From NCBI GenBank assembly GCA_004335835.1, contig RWJK01000781.1, positions 1 to 32,658 of the forward strand: a stretch of 32,658 nucleotides of DNA, written 5' to 3'. The position numbers and the translations under genes are program-made. The DNA is from Scenedesmus sp. ARA3 (lineage: Eukaryota; Chlorophyta; Chlorophyceae; Sphaeropleales; Scenedesmaceae). The notes beneath the pieces are model-generated. The model made no database searches, was not told the origin of the DNA, and saw only the letters and a list, made by a program, of their open reading frames with translations. Shown here one piece after another: positions 21,797 through 30,000 of the stretch (the first letter of the stretch is position 1; each line of letters starts with the position of its first letter).

Positions 21797-22271
21797 AGGC
21801 CTGCACCCCAACGCTGGTGAGGGCCTGTGGGGGTCATCCGAGGAGGTGCCTTCCTTCCTGTACGCCATGCCCCTGGGCGGCAACAGGTGCGGGAGGGAAC
21901 ACACAGCGGCCACGGCCATTGAAATTGAGACACTGATGCAAAACAGTGAAGCAGCAGGTGAAAAACAAAACACCAATGATTGTTATTCATGTGTTCCTGG
22001 AGGAGACTTGTTTGGTGGCCAAGCCCGCACTGCCATTTGCGGTGCTCAACCGTCATGAGAAATCACACACTAACAACATGTTGTTATTCGTTTGTCGCTG
22101 CAGGGTGTTTTTGGAGGAGACCTGTCTGGTGGCCAAGCCAGCGCTGCCCTTTGCCGTGCTGAAGCGCCGCCTGGAGCGGCGCCTGGCAGCGATGAACGTC
22201 AAAGTGAACAAGGTGCGAGCGGCAGCAGTGGCAGCAGCAGCAGCAGCAGCGGCGGCAGCAGCAGCGGCGGC

Positions 22272-22308
<37 letters not shown>

Positions 22309-25277
22309 TTCAACCACGACAGGCAGAACTAGTACTTGGAGAGTGCAAATGTGTACCGGTAGTTTATGCCGTGCTGCTGCAGTTGGAGCAGTCGTTTGCA
22401 CCGCCAGCACGCCTGCCATTACTGGCTGCTGCATGGCCAGCCTGCACAAGAACGCGCTCACTGCTGCTGCTGCTGCTGCCGCTGATGCTGCAGGTGCACG
22501 AGGAGGAGTGGAGCTACATCCCAGTAGGTGGCCATGCTCTGTAATAGCACGCTCACTGCTGCTGCTGCTGCCGCTGCTGCTGCAGGTGCATGAGGAGGAG
22601 TGGAGCTACATCCCAGTGGGTGGGCCACTGCCTGTTGGTGACCAGCCCTGCACTGCATTTGGAGCAGCAGCAAACCTGGTGCACCCGGCGACAGGTGAGA
22701 GCAGTAACAGTAGCCCCTCAACAACACTGTTCATATTGGAGGGTACCGCTAGCGGGCTCAATATGCAGCGTGGAACAGCACTGCAACGTGTGTCTGCTAA
22801 CACTGGGAGGGGGGGTCAGCACTGCCTTTGCGGGTGGCCCCCTGCCAGTGGGTGACCAGCCTTGCACCGCATTTGGAGCAGCAGCAAACCTGGTGCACCC
22901 GGCAACAGGTGGGCAGCGCTGCAACCGATGCAACAGATGTTAGCTGTCACTAGCAGGAGAATGGGTCTGTACATATGTGCCTGTGGTGTCACAAATTGGC
23001 TGCAGCAGCAGCAGGCATGCACACGCGTATCGCGTGCTTCTTGTTGTTCTGCCTGCTGCCCGTTATCTTGATGTCTTCAACCTTCTCTGAACAATTAAAC
23101 ACATGAAATGTTGCGTGCTTGATGCCTCCCTGCAAGTTTCAGTGTCAGCCGCTCCCTGAGGCAGGCCCCTGAATTTGCAGCAGCTGCAGCAGCAGCACTC
23201 CTTGAGCGGTCTGATCCTAAACCCATCTTGCTGCTTAACTTTTACTGCTGCAGGCTTCAGTGTCAGCCGCTCCCTGAGGCAGGCCTCTTTTGGAAGCCTT
23301 GATTATTATTTCCTTTCTACAGACCATTTTCCTGAACAGCTGTTATGTGCTTCTTGCCTCCCCGCAGGTTTCAGCGTCAGCCGCTCTCTGAGGCAGGCCC
23401 CCGAGTTTGCAGCAGCTGCAGCAGCAGCACTGGCAGTAGGCGGCAGCGTGCAGCAGGTGTCATCTGCTGTGTGGCAGCAGCTGTGGTCCAAGGAGCGGCG
23501 GCAGCAGGTGCGGCGCGCGACCATCTAATGCCAAGTTTGGCACCATGGCTGCAGCAACTGCTGTTTTTTGAGGATGCTGACTGCTTGCGCAGGAGGGGCA
23601 GCAGTATTGTATTCATAGCTGTCACTTGCATCAGCTTGTGCTGCAGTTTTCCTTGAATCCCCTTAGAGTGTGCTGCTGTGTGTGACATATGACACTTTGT
23701 GTCGTTGCAGGCGCTGCGTTCCACGTGTGTGGCATGAAGCTGCCGACGCAGCTGTGCTGTGGTTGCTTACATCCATGCTGCTGCTGCTGCTGCTGCTGCT
23801 GCTGTAGGCTGCGTTCCACGTGTTTGGCATGGAGCTGCTGACTCAGCTGGACCTGGCAGCCACCAACGACTTCTTCAAGACCTTCTTCGCACTGCCCGGT
23901 GAGTGACGCGCCGTGAGCAGTGCAACATGTGTCACATTTTGTGAGAAGGCGTTGAAGATGCTACAGATGTCAGCTGCCGGCCAGGACTTCTGAGCAGCAA
24001 GCCCGGTGCTGTCGATAACACAATCTTGCTGTATCATCTGTTGTGCCTGCTGCTGCAGACTACTACTGGAGGGGCTTCCTGGGCAGCAACCTCACTCAGC
24101 AGCATATTGCTCGAGCCATGCCAACCCTCCCACACACCTGCTGTGTTGTGCTGCTGTTTGATTTATGCTGCATTGTTATCCGCTGCTGCAGACTACTACT
24201 GGCGTGGGTTCCTAGGCGGCAGCCTCAGCAGCGTGCCGCCTTAGCCATGCAAAGCATCTCACACATCTGATATGTGTCACTGCTGTTATTTCATGTTGCC
24301 TGCTGCTGCAGACTACTACTGGCGTGGGTTTCTGGGCAGCAACCTGAGCAGCGTGCAGCTGCTGGTGTTTGCGTTCCTGACCTTCCTGTATGCGCCAGTG
24401 GGCATCAAAGCAAAGCTGGTCAGCCATTTGATCACAGGTGGGTCGGAGTGTTACTTGACATGTGATATAACATGTTATGTCACATTCATATTCATGTTTG
24501 TGTTGTGGCAAGTGAAGGTGTTTGCACTGCTGACCTTCATGTACGCGCCAGTGGGCATCAAAGCAAAGCTGGTCAGCCATTTGATCACAGGTGGGTCGGA
24601 GTGTTAGTTGACATGTTATATAACATGTTATGTTACATTGATATTCATGTTTGTGTTGTGGCAAGTGAAGGTGTTTGCACTGCTGACCTTCATGTACGCG
24701 CCAGTGGGCGTCAAGGCAAAAGCTTGTCAGCCACCTCATCACTGGTGGATGGCATGTTTTGTAACATGTTGTTTCCAGTGTCATCTAACGAGTCGTATCA
24801 CGTGCACGTGAACTGTGGTTATAAGGCAGGTGTTGCGCTGCTCACACCCTGAACGCGCCCCGGGCGATAAAGCCAGAGCTGTTCAGCAACCTGATCTTGG
24901 TGGAGCGAATATGTTGAAGAATGTCATGTAACATGTCATGTGACATGATGTGTTGTTGTACCATCAAAGGGTCACACATATGCGTGTCTGCTGCTGCACG
25001 CTAACATCATTCCACCCGTGCCTACATGTGCTGCCCTGTGCCTGCAGACCCTGCTGGCAAGTACCTGATCGTCCGCTACCTAGCACAGGATGACAGCAGC
25101 AGCACCACCATCACCAGCAGCAGCAGCAGCATCTCCAGCCAAAGCGCAGCTGCGCCTAGCAGCAGCAGCAATGCTGAGGGCAACGGCGTCAGCGCCAGCA
25201 GCAACGGCAGCAGCGCGCCCGAGCAGGAAATAGTGCTGCCGGCCGCAGTAGCAGCAGATGCCAGCAGCAGCCGTTGA
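15215..25277 (+). CDS. LCYE: Lycopene epsilon-cyclase, plastid-targeted
   Basis: An FAD/NAD(P)-binding cyclase that forms epsilon rings on lycopene (alpha-carotene/lutein branch) at plastid membranes. Exons are 15215-15448, 16671-16827, 18967-19091, 20126-20304, 21092-21300, 21799-21886, 22104-22212, 22586-22694, 23368-23507, 23808-23898, 24312-24437 and 25048-25277 (TGA). The total is 1797 nt, 598 aa, with all phases consistent. Exon 1 is a transit peptide (MLLNPTKISAWHLNGTNARK) followed by YNQLVREGHYEAPLVQEQ. Landmarks in order are the Rossmann motif VVGCGPAGIYLAAQLADKG, FVNNYGVWVDEF, VGRAYGRVSRRLLREHLLK, VTLASGQAAGRFLRY, PSFLYAMPLGGNRVFLEETC, EEEWSYIPVGGPLP and FGAAANLVHPATGFSVSRSL. The C-terminus has YYWRGFLGSNLSSVQLL and DPAGKYLIVRYLAQDD. 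The HPATG..V.RSL and RGFLGSNLSS stretches fit the epsilon rather than the beta cyclase. A Ser/Ala-rich tail of about 60 aa is unusual. Confidence 0.93.
16146..16520 (+). repeat. Two upstream echoes of LCYE exon 2
   Basis: Copies begin at 16146 and 16408 behind gcag acceptors and encode ASKQDSKQPAIASLLPALAP then GSS.DALVVGCG. The intact exon begins at 16671. Starts are 262 and 263 bp apart, about twice the unit seen elsewhere. The first diverges right after GCG and the second a few bases after GCGPAGI, so neither reaches a donor. Confidence 0.92.
16828..18800 (+). repeat. Tandem array: 15 copies of the LCYE Rossmann half-exon
   Basis: Intron 2 holds 15 further copies of the 76-nt 3' half of exon 2 (VVGCGPAGIYLAAQLAEKG then LKVGLVG, plus a gtgagt donor) with about 50 bp of intron. 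Copy starts are near 16885, 17007, 17202, 17327, 17437, 17562, 17690, 17818, 17943, 18069, 18195, 18321, 18447, 18573 and 18694. The period settles at 125-128 bp. Many units begin after tctag, an acceptor-like AG; others have tctgg or ctaag. Copies 5 and 8 have a 1-base deletion (gagaaagcctg), copy 4 lost about 15 bases, and copy 14 lost GPAG. These decay marks suggest intronic relics, with the exon at 16671-16827 used. Confidence 0.95.
18850..18915 (+). repeat. Upstream echo of the LCYE exon 3 middle
   Basis: Just before exon 3, the sequence reads RVWVDE, then a stop, then KALGMGGT. This is a decayed copy of GVWVDEFKALGMGGT (about 19000-19040) with an in-frame TAA. Confidence 0.75.
19155..19605 (+). 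repeat. Echoes of the LCYE exon 3 3' edge
   Basis: Three copies of LGMGGTLEREFSETFCYFQE then KKE plus a gtgc donor end at 19234, 19366 and 19509. The true exon ends at 19091, so donor spacing is 143, 132 and 143 bp. A fourth fragment near 19580-19603 keeps only ALGMGG. Each unit carries a duplicated intron stretch (ttatcagg..tcctctggtga). The second copy has lost the start of the segment. Confidence 0.92.
19877..20062 (+). repeat. Two upstream echoes of LCYE exon 4
   Basis: Copies starting near 19877 and at 19998 encode the VGRAYGRFSRRLLREHLL segment, then run into 'ctgtgtta' followed by intron. The intact exon starts at 20126 behind the same tgctgcag acceptor. Spacing is about 121 and 128 bp. 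Confidence 0.9.
20465..20546 (+). repeat. Downstream echo of the LCYE exon 4 3' edge
   Basis: This repeats EDI, then a stop where Q should be, then GNGATATVTCSGGATLSS and a gtgggt donor. It copies the exon end at 20304. The in-frame TAA (ctaag) and one-base changes show it is not the used copy. Confidence 0.88.
20724..21040 (+). repeat. Three upstream echoes of LCYE exon 5
   Basis: Copies start at 20724, 20845 and 20968 behind cag acceptors, and the intact exon starts at 21092, giving periods of 121, 123 and 124 bp. Each encodes LVTLASGQAAGRFLRYEDGA with very few changes, and the first runs as far as QTAYGI. High identity suggests recent duplication or conversion. Confidence 0.95.
21366..21650 (+). 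repeat. Downstream echoes of the LCYE exon 5 3' edge
   Basis: Copies at 21366-21437 and 21502-21569 repeat MLFMDYRRHHSGLWDGAARH then LEP with a gtgg donor. A stub (ccatgccgtttatgaacc) lies near 21628. Donor spacing is 137 and 132 bp. The second copy has changed several residues and reads HLNQ at its end. Confidence 0.92.
21748..21795 (+). repeat. (CTG)16 abutting the LCYE exon 6 acceptor
   Basis: Sixteen CTG units run directly into the CAG acceptor at 21796-21798, replacing a normal polypyrimidine tract. Exon 6 starts at 21799. Confidence 0.97.
21985..22065 (+). repeat. Upstream echo of LCYE exon 7
   Basis: This encodes VFLEETCLVAKPALPFAVLN and then leaves homology. It copies the first two thirds of exon 7, which begins at 22104. 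The flanking intron motif (acaacatgttgttattcgtt-like) is also partly duplicated. Confidence 0.9.
22218..22305 (+). repeat. Interrupted GCA/GCG run after the LCYE exon 7 donor
   Basis: A run of GCA, GCG and GCC-like triplets starts a few bases after the exon 7 donor at 22213. Transcript sense is CAG-type, the opposite of the CTG runs at acceptors. Confidence 0.9.
22491..22545 (+). repeat. Upstream echo of LCYE exon 8
   Basis: Behind a gctgcag acceptor this reads VHEEEWSYIPVGGHAL, copying the start of exon 8 (22586) before diverging. Spacing is 95 bp. A CTG-rich tract precedes both copies. Confidence 0.92.
22828..22914 (+). repeat. Downstream echo of the LCYE exon 8 3' edge
   Basis: This encodes GGPLPVGDQPCTAFGAAANL then VHPATG with a gtgggc donor, nearly identical to the end of exon 8 at 22694. 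It has an intact donor but no acceptor at its left edge. Confidence 0.92.
23138..23292 (+). repeat. Two upstream echoes of LCYE exon 9
   Basis: Copies near 23138 and 23254 encode FSVSRSLRQAPEFAAAAAA and a shorter FSVSRSLRQA. The intact exon begins at 23368 behind the same gcag acceptor. Spacing is about 115 bp. Confidence 0.9.
23711..23804 (+). repeat. Echo of the LCYE exon 10 5' edge plus (CTG)9
   Basis: After a gttgcag acceptor, 23711-23760 reads an AAFHVCGMKLPTQL-like copy of AAFHVFGMELLTQL. A (CTG)9 run at 23778-23804 then leads into an unusual TAG acceptor at 23805-23807 for the true exon at 23808. Confidence 0.88.
24060..24245 (+). repeat. Two upstream echoes of LCYE exon 11
   Basis: Copies starting at 24060 and near 24191 behind gctgcag acceptors encode YYWRGFLGSNLTQ and YYWRGFLGGSLSSVPP. 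The intact exon starts at 24312. Spacing is about 131 and 121 bp. Confidence 0.92.
24517..24900 (+). repeat. Downstream echoes of the LCYE exon 11 3' edge
   Basis: Copies ending at 24590 and 24744 repeat VFALLTFMYAPVGIKAKLVS then HLIT with a gtgg donor, 153 and 154 bp apart. A more decayed third copy lies near 24845-24895. Each unit includes a conserved AT-rich intron block with the palindrome-like string acatgttatataacatgt. The second copy has an extra base (gcaaaagcttg) that breaks the frame. Confidence 0.92.
24611..24628. repeat. Perfect 18-bp palindrome in LCYE intron 11
   Basis: ACATGTTATATAACATGT equals its own reverse complement. A one-base variant occurs at the same place in the previous unit (near 24458-24475). 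It could form a hairpin or be a dimeric protein site; no function is shown. Confidence 0.85.
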
Positions 25278-25385
25278 CCTGCCATCTGCCCGGCTGCCGC
25301 AGCTGTTGCGGTGCTGACCATTCTGGCAGGAAGCAGTGCTGCCGGCCGCAGTAGCAGCAGCAGACGGCAGCAGCAGCCGCTGAGC
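25240..25385 (+). repeat. Duplicated end of the LCYE coding region and 3' UTR
   Basis: The bases encoding VLPAAVAADASSSR and the stop (about 25232-25277) recur at about 25336-25383 as VLPAAVAAADGSSSR with TGA. The unit is about 105 bp. It is the terminal-exon version of the exon-edge echo, as at the RRP9 and ACHT stops. Confidence 0.88.
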
Positions 25386-27041
25386 TGTCATGCATGCCAC
25401 TGGCATGTCTGTGTGCGCTGACCATCCTGGCACGAGTGGCGTTGCAAGGAGTTATCATTCCTATTACTTTCAGTGGTGGCAGTGATGTCGCAGTAACAAC
25501 CATACTATTACTATCGGGTGGGCACGTTCTTGGCGCACGTGTTCGATTTGCGCAGCAGGAGCATGTGCTGCAGCTCTCTGATTCAGCACAATGTTGGCGT
25601 TGTCTGAAGAATGCTGGAACTTCCTTGAAGCTGGAAGAGAGCTATCAGGGGGCCAACTTGGCTCCTGACAGTTTGGTTTGTTCATGTTGTGGATGTGCTG
25701 CTTGTGTTTCTTTGAACTGGAAACGGGTTGAAGGCTGCTCCTAAGTCATGCACAGGTCAGCACAGCGCTAGTCAGGCTTTTCAGCTGCATAGCTAAAGCA
25801 AGTGCTCCCTCTGTTTGAGCGGGCTGTAGCTACCTCCTGTGCAATTCGCCAGCAGTGCATCAGCCAGCACAAAGGTTTGCCATCTGCATGTGTGCAAGTG
25901 CAGGTGGCAACTGTGCTGGGAAGCATGCATAGCTTGCAGTAGCCGCGCGCTCATGCGCCGGCATGGCTTTGCAGCAGCGCCCAAGGAGATAGCACAGCCT
26001 GGCGGACAGGCACATGCATGGCTTTGAAACAGGCTCTGCTTGGATGGGTGTCAACAGCAGCATGTGGATAATACATGGCCGTGCTTTGGAGTGCTTTTGG
26101 ACTCAGTAGCAAACTTAGAACAGCTGCTGCACTGAAAGCAGGCTGTTCATAGCGGGGTACAGCAGACTGCAGTGCTGTGCCCAGTTGAAGCCCAGTTGAG
26201 ATACTGCATGCATGGCATTTCAGTCTTCTCTAGACATGAAGGCATGCAGGCAGCAGAGGAAGCTCTAATGTCACACCCGGCTGCGCAGATTGAGTTAGTG
26301 TTCATAAGTTTTACCTGTGTGGTGATGGCATGCCGTGGCACATGGCACCTGGGGTGACCCACAACAGGTAAAGAGACTGCTGGTCAAATTTAGTCCAACG
26401 AGTTGACGCTCAGTGCAGCAACTGCCGCCATGCAGGATGAACATACAATGATAGCAGCAGGCTGCGCAGCTTCAATGTGAAGGGCTGTGGCATGCCAAGC
26501 AGAAATACATGTAGCTGTGGCCAGCTGATTGGCTGCAAGCCGTGCGTAAATGACCATTTAGTCGTTTTGCTGCCTTAAAGCTCAGCTGCAGGCAGTGTAG
26601 CTCCTGCCACCTGATGATTGTGGCCTGTGCAGGCAGCAGGCACTGCAGCAGCTGGTGTGCTGTCACCTGCTGGCACAGCCATACAGCGCCTTCTGATTAG
26701 CAATGCCTCACACCATAGTCCTAGTGAAATGGCTGTAAAGCAAATCGCGCAGCATTCCTCCGCGACACGTCCTGCTACTGTGCACTGCCTGCCGGTCGGC
26801 AATACTGATGGGTTACTGGAGCCATTGACAGAAATCGCTCGTATCAAGCAGTTAAATCAAGATATATCACAAAGTGCACGATATTACAAGACAATTGCTT
26901 GGTGGGCGCTAGTAACAAGCAGATCGTCACTTTACGAAGGCCTGGCACCACCTTTGTCCTGTTCGAAGGCGTAGACGACCACATTGGCACGCTGTCGTCG
27001 TTTTTGCACCAGCTTGCATCAAGCTGCTGGCACACTCAAAG
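25278..27041. other. Intergenic: LCYE 3' flank and HDS 5' flank
   Basis: Apart from the duplicated LCYE tail, no gene is recognised in this 1.76 kb. Short open frames on both strands lack domains. A TGTAA lies near 26734-26738 but is about 1.46 kb past the LCYE stop. The HDS promoter and leader must lie in the right part. Confidence 0.5.
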
Positions 27042-30000
27042 ATGCAGCGCAGCGTTGCAAGCAGCAGGGGCCAGGCCCAGCTGGGCGCTGGCTCGCGTCA
27101 GCTCTATGGATTCAGGCAGATTAAGGGAGCTCGGCTGGCTGCACCCATGCAGGTGCGTTGGGCGGGATCCTGACAGCAGTGCGTGCCATGCGCGAATCGG
27201 TATAATTCACCACGCCTGCTGCAGGCCGCTGCTACGGAGCTGATGATTCCCACCATCGACCTGGATATCCCCAAGTATTGCGAGTCTGTGCACCAGACTC
27301 GCAGGCGCCCCACTCGCACCGTCACAGTAAGTGCTGTGGGGGTGCTGCTGCTGTGCTACCCTCCTACAGCAGCGTAGCGTGCTGCAGCATGCTAACAAGT
27401 CAACGTTTGACCGCAGATTGGCCCGGTCAAGGTTGGCAGCCAGCACAGGGTGGCCCTGCAGACCATGACCACCACAGACACCAGGGACGTTGCTGCTACT
27501 GTGGCTCAGGTGCGCTGCTGTAGCTTGCAGGACAGGGCCCAGCAGCAGAAGCAACCGTTGTGTTCCAGCTTGTTATGGGTTCAGCTGCAGCAGATGCAGG
27601 ATGCAGGCTGCAGAGCAGCAACATGCGGGGAATCAGGCAATGGGAAGCTGTTTTGTCCAGGCTGTGCACAAGGCCTGAGCAAGAGAGGCCTGATGATTGC
27701 GCAGTGCATGCAATTGTGGAGTGGTAGCAGCTGCACTTGCCGCATGATCTAAATCATGTTATATGCTGCATGCAGTATATAGCAGCAGCCGCACAGGATG
27801 TAGTAGCTGCGTAACCCGCATGTGCTCGCTAGAACATGCAGTGCTGCTGCATGCACAGGGTCAAAACAGATGCTTGCATTGACGGTGCTGGTTGGTGCTG
27901 CTGGTATCAAATCAGCTGTAAAATAAAGACCTGTGTCAATGTTTTGTGTCTTGCAGATGAAGAAGTGCGCTGATGCGAGCGCAGACATTGTGCGCGGTAC
28001 GGTGCAGGGACATGTTTTCATGTGAATAACAACCGTATCTTTGCACGCTTGCCATTGTGTGTCGCAGGTGAAGAAGTGCGCTGATGCAGGCGCATACATT
28101 GTGCGCATCAGGCCATGTCATCATGTGAATCTCACGCCATTCATGCTGCCGTGCTTTGTCCTTTGCCCTGCAGGTGAAGAAGTGCGCTGATGCTGGCGCA
28201 GACATTGTGCGCATCACGGTGCAGGGCAGGAAGGAGGCGGAGGCATGCATGAAGATCAGGGAGCAGCTGTTCAAGGACGGGTGAGCGTTGCATGTCACAA
28301 CTGCAGGAGTCCTGCAGTAGCGCTGTCACGAGCAGCAGCTGCGTCCGCAGCAAGTTGCTGTCCTGTTGCAAGCTGCCGCACAGCACAGTTCAGTCGCAAC
28401 TGCAGCAATGTTGTCTGTAGCGCAGCAGCCGCCACCGCAGCAAAGCGGCTCCTGCCAGCTGCACTGTTGTTGGGGTTGCCGTCATCAGCTGACACCCTGC
28501 TGCTGCCACCGCCGCTGCTGCTGCTGCTGCTGCCGCAGCTACGATGTCCCCCTGGTGGCTGACATCCACTTCCAGCCTGCAGTGGCCATGATGGTGGCTG
28601 AGGCCTTTGAGAAGGTGGGCTGTTGTTTTGTTACGTTTTCACAACTGATATCATGTCATATTGTCAGATGTACAGCAATGCCAGGAATGATGTGCCCGCC
28701 TGCTGTCCGTGCTAAACGATTGAGCAGCTGCTGCGTGAAGTTGTCGGGAACAACTCCTCGCAGAGCTGTACCAGCAGAGGATATTTTTGCGGGGTGTGCC
28801 GGATCTTGCAGTGTCCCATCACTTCCAGCTGTTGGTGCAGCTTTGGCAGTAGCAGGCTGCTGGTGCTGAGCCCGCCAGCACAGCCATAGCACCCCTGGCT
28901 TGGAGCCGGCTGCCTGACCTTGCTCTTGCCGCTGCTGCTGCCGCTGCTGCTGCTGCTGCTACTGCTGATGCTGCTGCTGCTGCTGCAGATCCGCATCAAC
29001 CCTGGCAACTTTGCTGACGGGCGCAAGACCTTTGAGGAGATCAACTACGACGATCCCGCTGAGTTTGAGGCGGAGCGCGCACACATTGAGGAGGTGTTCA
29101 CACCCCTGGTGAGTGCGAACTGGGGTGTGAACTTTGCAGTGTGCAGTGTGAATTTCGAGGTAGTGTGAACTTTGAGGAGGTAATCTATGACGACCCAGCG
29201 CAGTTTGAGGCGGAGCGCGCACACATCGAGGAGGTGTTCACACCTCTGCTGAGTGTGTGAACTTCACAGTGCGAAGTGGGTGGTGTGAATTTTGAAGAGT
29301 GCGAACAGCAGTGTTGAACCCTTAGCCCGAAGTTTGCAGTTTGAGTGCTGCAGAGTGTGACCGGTGCAGTGTGTTGTGAATTGCTGCAATTGTGCTGATC
29401 CTGCTGCTGCTGCTGCTGCTGTTGCAGGTGCTCAAGTGCAAGGAGCTGGGCCGTGCCATGCGCATCGGCACCAACCACGGCTCACTCAGCGCACGCATCC
29501 TCAGCTTCTACGGAGACACCCCCAAGTGCGCCTGGTTTTATGTTTTGCCATGTTTGTTTGTAGTTTTAGGTGTGCTGCACTCAAATGATTGCATGATGTG
29601 CTGCAGCTACATGCGTACGTTCAACTGGCGCAGCGACGCCCAAGTATGCTTGAGTTGTGTCATCTTCTACGGAGACACCCCCAAGTGCGTCTGCGTGCAG
29701 TTGCTTTTGCATGCTGTGATGCCGCTTTGCATCAGCTGCAAAAGCAGAGCATCGTTGCAGCGAATATGCTCATCGTGAGGTCTACGGCAACACAGCTTAC
29801 ATCAGCATGATGTTGATGGAATTATTTATCAAGTGCATAACAGCAGCGCCTACAGCAGATGTACCCGGCATCAAATGAGCCATTCATGATTGCTGGTGTG
29901 GGTTGGCAGTGCCCTTGTGGAAGGATTCATCCAACACGGGAGTGCACTGACGCGGTGTTCCAGCTCAGGGCCATCAGCGATTGAGAGACCTGCTTATTCT

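Noticed and set aside
22053..22313. Minus-strand poly-Ala frame
   Set aside because: Translation of the GCA/GCG tract in LCYE intron 7 on the wrong strand.
15215..25277. Lycopene beta-cyclase as the identity of this gene
   Set aside because: The HPATGFSVSRSL and YYWRGFLGSNLSS stretches and the DPAGKYLIVRYL end fit the epsilon-cyclase family better.
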